In this document: positions 35,284 to 46,440 of the stretch, piece by piece | How positions within the stretch are numbered: the first letter of the stretch is position 1 | Layout of the letters: each line of letters opens with the position of its first letter | Source of the DNA: Bacteroidota bacterium | GTDB taxonomy: Bacteria > Bacteroidota > Ignavibacteria > Palsa-1295 | Length of the DNA: 64,000 nt | NCBI GenBank assembly: GCA_018266755.1 | Contig: JAFDZW010000006.1 | Span: 186,001 to 250,000 of the forward strand | Direction of reading: 5' to 3' | The notes under the pieces: model-generated | What the model was told of the DNA's origin: nothing | Databases searched by the model: none | The model's input: only the letters and a program-made list of their open reading frames with translations | Position numbers and translations under genes: made by a program

Positions 35284-37415
35284 ACCAGCTTACCGCCGAC
35301 ATCACGAACCGCTCATCGCGGTCACTGCGCTGTGTACCATCCGGTATCGGCTCCCTCGTCGTTTTGTGTACGATACTAACGTTTTCTCTGCTTAGTTCGC
35401 CACCTTCGCTTCGGGCACAGCCAAAGAAAGATGCGCTCGATGCCAGCCGCTACGGCTTCGAACTGGAGCAGCAGAGCAAGTATCCCGAAGCGCTCTTCGA
35501 ATACAACAAAGCGATTGCTGCCGATCCGAAGTACCCGTACCCCGTAGCCCGCATCGGTGCGATGTATCAGAAGCTGCACAATTACAAGCGCGCCGTACAG
35601 TTCTTCCGCCGTGCCATCGCCCTCGACTCGACCTTCGACGATTACAACTATTATAATCTCGGCTCGTCGTATAAAGCGCTTCACCAGCTCGATAGTGCGG
35701 TGATCTGTTATCGGATGTTCCTCTGGCGCATGACACCGCTCGTCCCCGAGGATTCGGCGGCGGTTCGCGATGCAACATTTCTCATCCAGTATTCCGAAAA
35801 GTCGATCGAGCTGCAAAAGCAGCCCAAGAATACCTCGGATCCTGCAAAAGTTGCCGGTGATATTAACTCGTCGTACGACGACTTTGCCCCGACCATCACC
35901 GCCGACGGCTCTATTCTTTACTTCACATCTCGCCGCCCGTCGACGAATGCGCGCCGATTTGCCGAGACGAAAGATTTCGGCGACGATATCTTTGCAAGCA
36001 AACGCGACGGCAATGGCAATTGGGGTGCGTGCATCGCGATGCCGGCGCCGGTCAACTCTAACGACGACGAAGGAGCGATCGGGATCAGCCCAGACGGACA
36101 AACGGTCTATTATTCGCTCTGTCGCCGCCCCGACGGTTTCGGTGATTGCGACATCTACTATAGCACACTCGAAGGCACGAACTGGAGCAGACCGAAGAAC
36201 CTCGGACGCGACGTGAATTCGCAAGCATGGGATGCGCAGCCATCCATCTCACCGGACGGAAATGCGATGTACTTCAGCAGCCGCCGACCGGGATCGATCG
36301 ACGGCTCGGAAGATATTTGGGTATCGTATCGCAACTCCGACGGTTCGTGGGGAAAGCCCGTGAATCTCGGACCGACCATCAACACCGAATACAGCGAGCG
36401 CTGCCCGTACATCGCGTCGGATGGCGTCAGCCTCTACTTCTCGTCGAACGGACATCCTGGGTACGGCGGGCACGATCTGTTTCTTACGCGCAAACAACCG
36501 GACGGCACCTGGAGCGACCCAATCAATCTCGGCTCGCCGATCAACTCGAGCGGCGAAGACGAATTCCTCACCGTCCCGGCGCAAGGCAAGACTGTGTACT
36601 TCTCGAGCGATCGCGGTGGCAGTGCGGGGCTCGATATTTATCAGGGGATTTTGCCGCCTGATCTGGCGCCGCATCCGGTGACGCTCGTCAAAGGCTTGGT
36701 CATCGAGAAACAAACCGGCCGGCCGCTCGGCGCAAAGATCGAACTCTCGGACCTCGTCAAAGACGAACCTGTCGGCTCGTATGCGTCGAATGCAATCACC
36801 GGGCTGTTCTACTTCCCGATTACGGCTGGCCGTCAGTATGGTATCACGGCAAGTGCACCGCGACATGCGTTCTATTCGCAGCATTATACCGTACCGGATA
36901 CGGCATCGTACACCGAGATCACCTACAAAATCGAGTTGACGTCGCTTGACACCAATCTTATCGCAGAAACTCCCACGAACACCGGCAAGCCCACCGACAC
37001 CGGGAAACCTACCGATACACATAAGCCAAGCGACACGGGCAACAAGACAGGCGATTCGAGCGCCGAGCCGATCACGCTCAATAATATCTTCTTCGACTTC
37101 AACAAAGCGACCATTCGCAACGAGTCGATCACCGAGTTGCGCAATCTGGTTAAGTTGCTCTCGGAAAATCCAAAGCTGAAGATCGAGATCTCCGGACATA
37201 CCGACAGCGTCGGTACGGCAGAATACAACCGCAAGCTGTCGCAAGATCGTGCGGATGCCGTTCGCGAGTATCTTGTCTCGCACGGTATCGCAGCCTCGCG
37301 GGTAATTGCCAAAGGCTACGGCTCCAGCCGACCGGTCGCGCCGAACGACACCGAGGAGAACCGTCAGAAGAATCGTCGCACGGAATTCCGTATTCTCAAT
37401 CGTAAACGTTCATAA
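35280..37415 (+). CDS. PorE-like T9SS component: TPR, PD40, CRD and OmpA domains
   Basis: A 711-residue secreted protein; the probable TTG start at 35280 overlaps the upstream TGA (TTGA). After a signal segment (GIGSLVVLCTILTFSLLSSPPSLRAQ) come two to three TPRs (ASRYGFELEQQSKYPEALFEYNKAI..., ~50-165). Next is a PD40 propeller of five repeats (DDFAPTITADGSILYFTSRR, AWDAQPSISPDGNAMYFSSRR, SERCPYIASDGVSLYFSSNG, ~195-440), then a carboxypeptidase-regulatory-like domain (VKGLVIEKQTGRPLGAKIEL, ~465-560). A Thr/Lys/Pro linker of tandem GKPTDT units leads to an OmpA peptidoglycan-binding domain (ISGHTDSVGTAEYNRKLSQDRADAVREYL, ~600-711). This order is that of PorE, which anchors the T9SS to peptidoglycan. 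The identification rests on architecture only. nadD follows with a one-base overlap. Confidence 0.9.
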   Translation: MNQLTADITNRSSRSLRCVPSGIGSLVVLCTILTFSLLSSPPSLRAQPKKDALDASRYGFELEQQSKYPEALFEYNKAIAADPKYPYPVARIGAMYQKLHNYKRAVQFFRRAIALDSTFDDYNYYNLGSSYKALHQLDSAVICYRMFLWRMTPLVPEDSAAVRDATFLIQYSEKSIELQKQPKNTSDPAKVAGDINSSYDDFAPTITADGSILYFTSRRPSTNARRFAETKDFGDDIFASKRDGNGNWGACIAMPAPVNSNDDEGAIGISPDGQTVYYSLCRRPDGFGDCDIYYSTLEGTNWSRPKNLGRDVNSQAWDAQPSISPDGNAMYFSSRRPGSIDGSEDIWVSYRNSDGSWGKPVNLGPTINTEYSERCPYIASDGVSLYFSSNGHPGYGGHDLFLTRKQPDGTWSDPINLGSPINSSGEDEFLTVPAQGKTVYFSSDRGGSAGLDIYQGILPPDLAPHPVTLVKGLVIEKQTGRPLGAKIELSDLVKDEPVGSYASNAITGLFYFPITAGRQYGITASAPRHAFYSQHYTVPDTASYTEITYKIELTSLDTNLIAETPTNTGKPTDTGKPTDTHKPSDTGNKTGDSSAEPITLNNIFFDFNKATIRNESITELRNLVKLLSENPKLKIEISGHTDSVGTAEYNRKLSQDRADAVREYLVSHGIAASRVIAKGYGSSRPVAPNDTEENRQKNRRTEFRILNRKRS

Positions 37416-37990
37416 TGCGCCTCGGCGTTTTCGGTGGCACGTTCGATCCCCCGCATCTCGGGCATCTTATCGTGGCCGAATATGCCCGCGTGTCGCTACA
37501 GCTCGATACGATCCTCTTCATCCCGGCCGATAAGAATCCACTCAAAGAGAATCATACGCAGTCATCGGCGGACGATCGTCTCGCCATGACCCGCCTCGCA
37601 ATCGCAAGTAACCCTGCGTTCGAGCTATCGGAGATGGAGTTACACCGTACAGGACCGTCATACACAATTGATACGATCCGCGAACTTCGAGCGACGCATG
37701 CCCCGGACGAACTCGTGTTGATTGTCGGTCATGATAACCTCGAACAATTTCCACGCTGGCATCAGGTCGAGGCGTTGGTCAGGGAATGTCGAGTCGTGGT
37801 GTGCAAACGCACGACCGAAGGCGAGCCGATCGACGAGCATCTGCGCAGTATGGTCGAAGAACTCGACTCCCCGATCGTCGAGCTTTCTTCGACGATGCTC
37901 CGCGAGCGGGTTACCCGCCGCGAAAGCATCCGGTATATGGTCCCGGATGCGGTGATCGAGTATATCGAAACGCACGCACTCTACCGCTAG
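37415..37990 (+). CDS. nadD: Nicotinate-nucleotide adenylyltransferase
   Basis: A 191-residue nucleotidyltransferase that makes deamido-NAD from nicotinate mononucleotide and ATP. The T/HxGH motif lies in GGTFDPPHLGH (7-17); PADKNPLKE, the substrate-binding LIVGHDNLEQFPRWHQ and the second ATP motif SSTMLRERV near the C-terminus complete the family pattern. Its ATG uses the last A of the upstream TAA (TAATG), so translation is coupled to the PorE-like gene. It ends in a CTAG that also ends mfd on the other strand. Together with nadB it gives two steps of NAD synthesis in this window. Confidence 0.96.
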   Translation: MRLGVFGGTFDPPHLGHLIVAEYARVSLQLDTILFIPADKNPLKENHTQSSADDRLAMTRLAIASNPAFELSEMELHRTGPSYTIDTIRELRATHAPDELVLIVGHDNLEQFPRWHQVEALVRECRVVVCKRTTEGEPIDEHLRSMVEELDSPIVELSSTMLRERVTRRESIRYMVPDAVIEYIETHALYR

Positions 37991-40900
37991 ACTGCGACGG
38001 CGCCTGCAGCTGCCGACTCAAGGATCGTCGTAAGAACCGTCTCGATCTCGACCAATCGTTCGATCGAACGAGGCGCCGATTGCAGCTTCACGAGGATTCG
38101 CAGTTTCTTTCCATCCGGTACTAATCTGACACGTGCCTCTCCGATCGTTTTGAACGCATCGAGGATTCGCGGGAAAAACTCGTGGTAGTATTTCGTCTGC
38201 TCTTCCGGCGGAAGCGAAATACGCAGCGTGCGCGAGGCATCGTCGACTCCCAGGCTGCGGAAGCCGAGCGCGATCGCAAGTGTACGGATCGATGCGATAT
38301 GCGCAAGGTTACGTACTTCTTCCGGCAACGGTCCGAAGCGATCCTTAAATTCCTTCGTGAGTTCGTCAAGCTCCGGCTGTTTCGTGATTCGTGCGAAGCG
38401 TTGGTAGAACGCAAAACGCTCTGCGTCGTCCTCGACATAATGCTCGGGAATGAGCGCATCGACACCAAGCGTGAGTTTGACCGTCTCGACATCGTCGTCG
38501 AAACGCTTGATGTATGGGTTCGTACGACGATCGCTCGGCAGGTCTTTGAACAGATCGCTGAACTCCTCTTCTTTCAATTCCTCCACCGCCTCGGCCAGTG
38601 TTTTCTGATAGAGTTCGAAACCGATCTCGTTGATAAAGCCGGACTGTTCGGCTCCGAGCAGATTTCCCGCTCCGCGAATTTCGAGATCGCGCATCGCAAG
38701 TTGGAAGCCTGCACCGAGCTCCGAGAATTCTTCCATCGCTTCGAGCCGTCGCAGCGAGTCTTTCGAGAGATTCTTAATCGGCAGTGTGACCAAATAGCAA
38801 TACGCCTGTTCGTTCGAGCGACCGACGCGACCGCGAAGCTGATAGAGCTCGGCCAGACCGAAGTTATGGGCGCGATTGATGATGATCGTATTTGCATTCG
38901 GCACGTCGAGACCCGATTCGACGATCTTCGTCGCGCAAAGGGCGTCGATCTTGCGTTCGAGGAAATCGCGCATCACCTTCTCGATCGACGTCGAAGGCAT
39001 TTGTCCATGGACAATCCCTACACGCATTCGCGGTACGAGTGTCCGGAGCTTCGTCGCAAAGAGCTCCATATCCTGCACCTTATCGTTGATCGCATAGATC
39101 TGTCCGCCTCGTTCCATCTCGCGCTGGATGGCCTTGCGGACAGTGTCGGATTCAAGTTCGGTAATGATCTCGGTCTGGATCGGCAACCGATTTTTCGGCG
39201 GCGTTTCGATGATCGAAAGATCGCGTGCGCCGAGAAGCGAGAAGTTGAGCGTTCGCGGAATCGGTGTTGCCGTCAGGGTCAGCGTATCCACCGTCGCTCG
39301 AAGCTCGCGCAGCTTCTCCTTCGCCGCAACGCCGAAGCGATGCTCTTCGTCGATAATCAAGAGACCGAGATCTTTGAAGATGACATCTTTCGATAATATC
39401 CGGTGCGTGCCGATAACAACGTCCACAGTGCCGGCCACAAGCTTTGCGAGAATCTCTTTCTGCTCTTTGGCGGTCTTGAAGCGTGACAGCGAAGCCACAC
39501 TTACCCCGAAGCGTTCGAGACGGTCGCGAAACGAGCGCTCATGCTGTTCGGCGAGGATCGTTGTCGGCACAAGAACAGCGACCTGTTTCTTATCGAGCGT
39601 TGCCTTCATCGCTGCACGCATGGCAACTTCGGTCTTGCCGTACCCGACGTCTCCACAGACCAGCCGGTCCATCGGCGAACCGCTTTCCATATCCTTCTTC
39701 AGGTCTTCTGTCGCACGCGCCTGGTCGGGTGTATCCTCATATAAGAACGCCGCTTCCATTTCATGCTGCAGCACGTCGTCTTTGCTGTATGCAAAGCCGG
39801 TCTGCTTCTTGCGCTTTGCATAGAGACTGATGAGATTACGTGCAATGTCCTTGAGCCGCTTCTTCGTCTTCTCGCGAGTGCGTTGCCACTCCGCCGATCC
39901 AAGTTTCGACAGCGTAACCGACTCGGTCGCGACTTCGGCCGCGCTGTATCGCGAGAGTTTGGAAATATAGTCGAGATTGACGAAGAGTGTATCGTTATCG
40001 CGATACGAGAGTCGAACGACCTCCTGCTTCGAGCCCTGGATCTCGATCGTATCGAGCCCCATGAACTTGCCGATACCTTTATCCTCGTGCACGAGCAGGT
40101 CGCCGCGCTTGAGCGAACGGAGTTCGCGCAACGAGATCCCTTTTGAACGGGAGCTGCGCTTCTTGCTTGCCGTGCCCTTCTCACGGCGTCTGCCGAAGAG
40201 TTCATGCTCACTATAGACGACCGTCTTCTGGTCGGCAGGAAGGCTAAATCCGTACGACAGTGAGGGTGTGACGAACTGCACGCTCCCCCGTTGTTCTTCG
40301 CTAGCGAACTCATTCTCGTGCTCGGGATGAATCTGCTCGTTGAGGAGGTCTTCTAATCGACCGACGAGGTCCGCCGTTTCGGCCATCAGCACGACGTTTG
40401 TGCCTTCGGCGAGGAGCTTGTCAATCTCGGTGCGGATCAACTTCAGGTTCGCCTGGAAGTTCGGTTGTCTTCGAATGCCAAGATCGAGTGTGGAGTATCC
40501 CGGCACGTCGAAGTTCGAGATGGCGATATTGGTGCGTTCGCTGAGTCTCAGGGCCACCTCCGCAAGGCCCGCTTCTTCGAGCACTCCGGCGACTCGTTCG
40601 GGTTCGATCGTGATGCCTATTGCATTTTCCTCGAGATATTCGAATACACTTGCCGTACGAACAACCTCTTCGCCTTCGAGTGCATTCGGGATGAGCACGA
40701 GCTCCTGCCGGTGTGCGATCGACCGCTGACTAATGACGTCGAACTCGCGGATCGACTCGATCGTGTCGCCGAAAAACTCGATGCGGTACGGGACGGTCTC
40801 GGTGAACGGGAAGATGTCGACAATGCCACCGCGAACGGCAAAATCGCCGCATCCGTCAACGAAATTCTTGAGTTCGAAACGGTGCTCGCGAAGCCACTTG

Positions 40901-41412
40901 CGCAATAAGTCGAAGCCAACTTCTTCACCGCTTCGCAGCGTGAGTGTCTCGCGTTTGAATTCGGCAGGAGCGGGTACGGGAATGGACAGACAATCAGCCT
41001 GCGCGACAATCACGAGCGGCGATTCGGCAGAGCTGATCCGTTCGAGGCCTTCGAGCAACTGCCCGACATTCTCGGTGTCCACGACATTCTTCCCGAGCGC
41101 CGCCGTCACTTTCGATTGATGCTCAATGCGCGCGAAGAGCACTGCCGATTCTTCGCCGATGAGTTTGACGAGATCGTCGTAGAGTCGCTCGGCATCGGCC
41201 GTGGTTTCGGTCGTGAGCAGGATCTCGCGCTGGGAATTGGCGAATATCTCGGAGACGACCACGGCATCGAACGACGCGAAGACATTTGCAAGGCGAATGC
41301 GCGTATTCACATCCCCCACCGATTCGATCAACGTGGCTATCCCCTCCAGGCGGGCAGCGACAGATTGCAGAGTTGACAGTAACGAAGTCACGACGAATAG
41401 TTTAAAAAGCAC
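37987..41412 (-). CDS. mfd: Transcription-repair coupling factor
   Basis: A 1141-residue DNA translocase that removes RNA polymerase stalled at DNA damage and recruits UvrA. Order: UvrB-like N-terminal module (~1-340), RNA-polymerase-interacting CarD-like domain (ELRSLKRGDLLVHEDKGIGKFMGLDTIEIQG, ~430-500), and a RecG-like helicase core. The core has Walker A GDVGYGKTE near residue 590, DEEH (LIIDEEHRFGV) and the TRG-type motif; a C-terminal TRCF domain follows (ERFAFYQRFARITKQPELDELTKEFKDRFG). Length is typical. The start codon is uncertain: I give the GTG at 41412, but it abuts a hairpin (41418-41447) and no ATG lies nearby, so a GTG a few codons in (MTSLLSTLQ) is possible. Confidence 0.96.
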   Translation of the reverse strand: MLFKLFVVTSLLSTLQSVAARLEGIATLIESVGDVNTRIRLANVFASFDAVVVSEIFANSQREILLTTETTADAERLYDDLVKLIGEESAVLFARIEHQSKVTAALGKNVVDTENVGQLLEGLERISSAESPLVIVAQADCLSIPVPAPAEFKRETLTLRSGEEVGFDLLRKWLREHRFELKNFVDGCGDFAVRGGIVDIFPFTETVPYRIEFFGDTIESIREFDVISQRSIAHRQELVLIPNALEGEEVVRTASVFEYLEENAIGITIEPERVAGVLEEAGLAEVALRLSERTNIAISNFDVPGYSTLDLGIRRQPNFQANLKLIRTEIDKLLAEGTNVVLMAETADLVGRLEDLLNEQIHPEHENEFASEEQRGSVQFVTPSLSYGFSLPADQKTVVYSEHELFGRRREKGTASKKRSSRSKGISLRELRSLKRGDLLVHEDKGIGKFMGLDTIEIQGSKQEVVRLSYRDNDTLFVNLDYISKLSRYSAAEVATESVTLSKLGSAEWQRTREKTKKRLKDIARNLISLYAKRKKQTGFAYSKDDVLQHEMEAAFLYEDTPDQARATEDLKKDMESGSPMDRLVCGDVGYGKTEVAMRAAMKATLDKKQVAVLVPTTILAEQHERSFRDRLERFGVSVASLSRFKTAKEQKEILAKLVAGTVDVVIGTHRILSKDVIFKDLGLLIIDEEHRFGVAAKEKLRELRATVDTLTLTATPIPRTLNFSLLGARDLSIIETPPKNRLPIQTEIITELESDTVRKAIQREMERGGQIYAINDKVQDMELFATKLRTLVPRMRVGIVHGQMPSTSIEKVMRDFLERKIDALCATKIVESGLDVPNANTIIINRAHNFGLAELYQLRGRVGRSNEQAYCYLVTLPIKNLSKDSLRRLEAMEEFSELGAGFQLAMRDLEIRGAGNLLGAEQSGFINEIGFELYQKTLAEAVEELKEEEFSDLFKDLPSDRRTNPYIKRFDDDVETVKLTLGVDALIPEHYVEDDAERFAFYQRFARITKQPELDELTKEFKDRFGPLPEEVRNLAHIASIRTLAIALGFRSLGVDDASRTLRISLPPEEQTKYYHEFFPRILDAFKTIGEARVRLVPDGKKLRILVKLQSAPRSIERLVEIETVLTTILESAAAGAVAV

Positions 41413-41417
41413 AATAC

Positions 41418-41447
41418 GCCCGCGATGCGAGACTTCGCACCGCGGGC
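41418..41447. promoter_or_regulatory. Hairpin directly before the mfd start
   Basis: Stem of 7 bp (41418-41424 / 41441-41447) plus 5 bp inside it (TGCGA/TCGCA) with a GACT loop. On the plus strand a short TTT follows; on the minus strand none does. It may affect mfd translation or mark the end of the upstream transcript. Confidence 0.5.
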
Positions 41448-41520
41448 TTTCAAAGTGGCTAACAATTATTCGTGTCGGTTCGTCTCAGTAGGGTGTCGGC
41501 AAGGAGTAACTCCGATGGCT

Positions 41521-41634
41521 TTATTCACACTGTCATTCTGATATTCACACTGTCATTCTGAGCGAAGCGAAGAATCCCTGTGGCGGAGCCTCACTGCGTT
41601 TCATCGAGGGATTCTTCGCTTCGCTCAGAATGAC
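41521..41634. repeat. Dispersed palindromic repeat, complete copy 2
   Basis: Two exact 28-bp arms (41552-41579 / 41607-41634) around a 27-bp centre (GTGGCGGAGCC...). Just before it the 20-bp unit TATTCACACTGTCATTCTGA is repeated in tandem. The same element recurs at 55259 and as a half copy at 8996. Confidence 0.92.
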
Positions 41635-41651
41635 GCTACATTGCTCACTAT

Positions 41652-42872
41652 TCAAACTGAATCGCTACCTGCCGGCGGCTCGGACGGATTGGAGCTTCCG
41701 GACGTCGGGGTATCCGCAGCCGGCGTCAACTGTGTCGTATCGGAGTGATACTCGAGCGGTCCGTCGAGACGCGTACGTAAGTCGTAATAGAACGTCGTAA
41801 TGACTGCCGGAAAGAGCGACGCAACGAGCGCATTCGGGATAAGCCCCACCCATGCGATGGTGTCGAGCATCGAGAGCACATGCTGCAACAACATCTGTAC
41901 GCTCCCGGCTCGCGCATGGATGACATCAATCAGGAATTGCTCATTAAATTGTGCCATGAACGAGAACGGGAGTCTGACGATGGTGCTGGCCGTCACGATC
42001 ATGATCGCCGAGAGGATTAGCACACCGACGATCCGCCACCAATACCCGGCCGTCAATTCGAAGCTTCGCTTCACTGCTTCGATCGGGCCAAGATCTTCGC
42101 TCACGAGCGCAACCGGCGCGAACGACACTCGCACGAGCGCATAGATGACGAGGCCGAACGCAAACAGAACCGACATCACCTCGCCGAATACGCCCAGTAC
42201 AGAACCGAGACCGACGACGAGCCCAAGCCCAACGAGCATCGCCATGCCGATCGCAACATACTGCACCACCAACAGCCACATCCACCGTTGTACCGACTGC
42301 TTCAGTACCCGTGCCAACGGAAGCGCTCGTTGTTCGAATGCGCGCGCAGCGATATCGTACGATCCGACCGTGAATGCTGCACCGGTGAGCAACAAGAGCA
42401 GCATGCCCGCCCCGATCCAGTAAAGCGATTGCAGGTACGGTTCGACGAACTGAGAGAATGTCGGCGCTACTCCGCGGTTGGCTGCGTTGACGATGCTATC
42501 CACACGCACCTGCAGTGTCGCACGTGCGACCGACGAATCGGGATAGGCCGTCTGCACCACCTCGCGTACACTATCGACCGCATCTACCACACTCGGGAAT
42601 TGGATGCGATAGAGTGTCAGTTGGTCCGTCCGCGAGGAATGAGCAAGCGTGTAATCGCGAAATGCCTGGAGGTTTTCCTCGGAACGACCAAGGTAGCGGT
42701 CTGCACTGTTCGTTGCCTCGGCCACAAAGCCATGCACGCCGACAAGCAAGACGAGTACGGAAGGGATCGAGCAAAGCACATACAACAGCGCCGTTCGCCA
42801 CCACGTCAGTTTGATGATGCGAAGCGCTTCGTTGATAATACCGCCGAAATCGAGGGGACGCGATGGGATCAT
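41652..42872 (-). CDS. Polytopic membrane protein, GDPD-type membrane domain style
   Basis: A 406-residue protein with five to six membrane segments: one near residues 25-45 (ALLYVLCSIPSVLVLLVGV), a ~100-residue soluble stretch, then helices such as YWIGAGMLLLLLTGAAF, WMWLLVVQYVAIGMAMLVGLGLVVGLGSVLG, VMSVLFAFGLVIYALVRV and IVGVLILSAIMIVTAS. The motif VSFAPVALVSEDLGPIEAVKRSFELTAGYWWRIVGV is typical of the glycerophosphodiester-phosphodiesterase membrane domain (YckC/DUF975-like) proteins; function is generally unknown. The C-terminus is a Pro/Ser/Thr tail. It starts 25 bp after ligA and is likely co-transcribed. Confidence 0.82.
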   Translation of the reverse strand: MIPSRPLDFGGIINEALRIIKLTWWRTALLYVLCSIPSVLVLLVGVHGFVAEATNSADRYLGRSEENLQAFRDYTLAHSSRTDQLTLYRIQFPSVVDAVDSVREVVQTAYPDSSVARATLQVRVDSIVNAANRGVAPTFSQFVEPYLQSLYWIGAGMLLLLLTGAAFTVGSYDIAARAFEQRALPLARVLKQSVQRWMWLLVVQYVAIGMAMLVGLGLVVGLGSVLGVFGEVMSVLFAFGLVIYALVRVSFAPVALVSEDLGPIEAVKRSFELTAGYWWRIVGVLILSAIMIVTASTIVRLPFSFMAQFNEQFLIDVIHARAGSVQMLLQHVLSMLDTIAWVGLIPNALVASLFPAVITTFYYDLRTRLDGPLEYHSDTTQLTPAADTPTSGSSNPSEPPAGSDSV

Positions 42873-42897
42873 GATCGATGATGATAAAGAATATGTG

Positions 42898-44991
<2,094 letters not shown>

Positions 44992-46440
44992 TTAGTTTGC
45001 CTGCGGCAGAACCGGCGGAGTTGTCGGGATTTGTTTGCGGATCGGTTGATTCGCTTTTCTCGGGGCCGGCTTTTTGGGCGCCGGTTTTCTTACTTCCGGT
45101 TTCTTCGCAGCCGGATGAGGATGATTCGCCTCAGCCTGCTTCACCTGAGGCTTCGGTTTCGCTGTCGGAGGCGGCGTTACCGATTTTAGTGCTTGCTTCT
45201 TAATCTCTGTCGGATTCTGGTCTGGTGAAGCAGGCACGGCCTTGTCGCGAGTGAGCAGGACGTTTCGTACCACCATATTCGAGCCCGGCACAGTCGGTAA
45301 TCCGGAGAGTGGTTTCCCGTTGAGGGTCATACCGACCGACTTTTGATTGCCGAGATAAAGAATATATTTCTCTTTTGCGCTGAATTGCTTCGTCTCGCCC
45401 GCCTTCATCGTCCCGCGGAAACCATTGCCGACGTCGGGCGTGACACTGACCCACACATCCTCTTTTGCGGTGAGCGTGAATTTCAACGAGCTATCGACCG
45501 GCGGGGGCACTGCGGCTGCAGCCGTGGTATCTTTTTTCTTCTCGGCAGTCGGTGCAGGCTTTGCCGGCGGCTGCTTTGTCTCGACCTTCGGCGCTTCGGT
45601 AACCACCGGTTCGGGCGGCGTATTCTTCGCACGTTTGCTGATCACGCTGTATGCCACGACGGCAGCGATCACGATGAGCAACCCGACGATCACCTTGGTC
45701 GAGCGCGATGGCCCGGTATGCAATTCATACTCTTCGGACTCGGGTGGTTCGTAACTCTCAGCTTCGCGACGAACTTCTTTATCGAGATCCAGCCGTTGCG
45801 TCGGCTGACGTCGTTCGGAGATCGGCGTACGCCGGACGGTACTCTCCCCAAGCGTCTCCTGCGAAGTTTGCGCCGGAGGCGGCGGTGTGCTTGGCGGGGC
45901 TTGGGCGCTGCGTTGCGGTCGCATCCGCAACTCGGGTGTTTCTTCCGCTTCTTTGATGCCGAGGCGTTCGCGTCGGACTTGTTCGGCCTCTTCCCAGAGT
46001 TCTTTCCCGCGAAGCTCCTGCACCGCTTCCTTCATCCCCTCGCCGGCTTTTTTGACGACGGTTTCCGTGGTCTTGACGGTCGTTTTTGTCACTTCGGTCG
46101 CGAGCGATGCCGCTTCCTTCGTCACTTTCTTCGCGACTTCCGGTACGGCCGAGACAGCGCCGAGTATTCCCCCTTCGGATCTCGGTTCGCTCGCAGGCTC
46201 GCCCGAAAGCAGCACATCGAGCTTGAGCCCGACCAGACGTGCGTATTCTTTGATAAACGATTTTCGGTAGGGTTCGGGGGGCAACGAACGAACATCGCCC
46301 GCATCCATGCGTTCGATGTAGTGCGGAGTGGTCCGGAGTCTGGCCGCGGCGTCGGCCTCGCTGAGGCCTTTGGCAATTCGGGCCTCACGCAAACGCGCAC
46401 CAACTTCGGGCGTTAAGTTATCGCTTGTGAACTGCGCCAA
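44992..46440 (-). CDS. RodZ-like helix-turn-helix membrane protein
   Basis: A 482-residue protein with the RodZ layout. N-terminal HTH_25 domain (GARLREARIAKGLSEADAAARLRTTPHYIERMDAG, ~12-80), a long charged and Pro-rich cytoplasmic region, and one membrane helix (VIVGLLIVIAAVVAYSVI, ~250). A periplasmic DUF4115 beta domain (LKFTLTAKEDVWVSVTPD...GETKQFSAKEKYILYLGN, ~315-400) and a Pro/Lys/Ala tail follow. RodZ links MreB to the wall-elongation machinery. The C-terminal tail of ~80 residues (PKPQVKQAEANHP..., APKKPAPRKANQP) is longer than in classic RodZ. An Ala/Thr-rich stretch (VTKTTVKTTETVVKKAGEG) suggests a helix. It heads the unit with ligA. Confidence 0.87.
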   Translation of the reverse strand: MAQFTSDNLTPEVGARLREARIAKGLSEADAAARLRTTPHYIERMDAGDVRSLPPEPYRKSFIKEYARLVGLKLDVLLSGEPASEPRSEGGILGAVSAVPEVAKKVTKEAASLATEVTKTTVKTTETVVKKAGEGMKEAVQELRGKELWEEAEQVRRERLGIKEAEETPELRMRPQRSAQAPPSTPPPPAQTSQETLGESTVRRTPISERRQPTQRLDLDKEVRREAESYEPPESEEYELHTGPSRSTKVIVGLLIVIAAVVAYSVISKRAKNTPPEPVVTEAPKVETKQPPAKPAPTAEKKKDTTAAAAVPPPVDSSLKFTLTAKEDVWVSVTPDVGNGFRGTMKAGETKQFSAKEKYILYLGNQKSVGMTLNGKPLSGLPTVPGSNMVVRNVLLTRDKAVPASPDQNPTEIKKQALKSVTPPPTAKPKPQVKQAEANHPHPAAKKPEVRKPAPKKPAPRKANQPIRKQIPTTPPVLPQAN

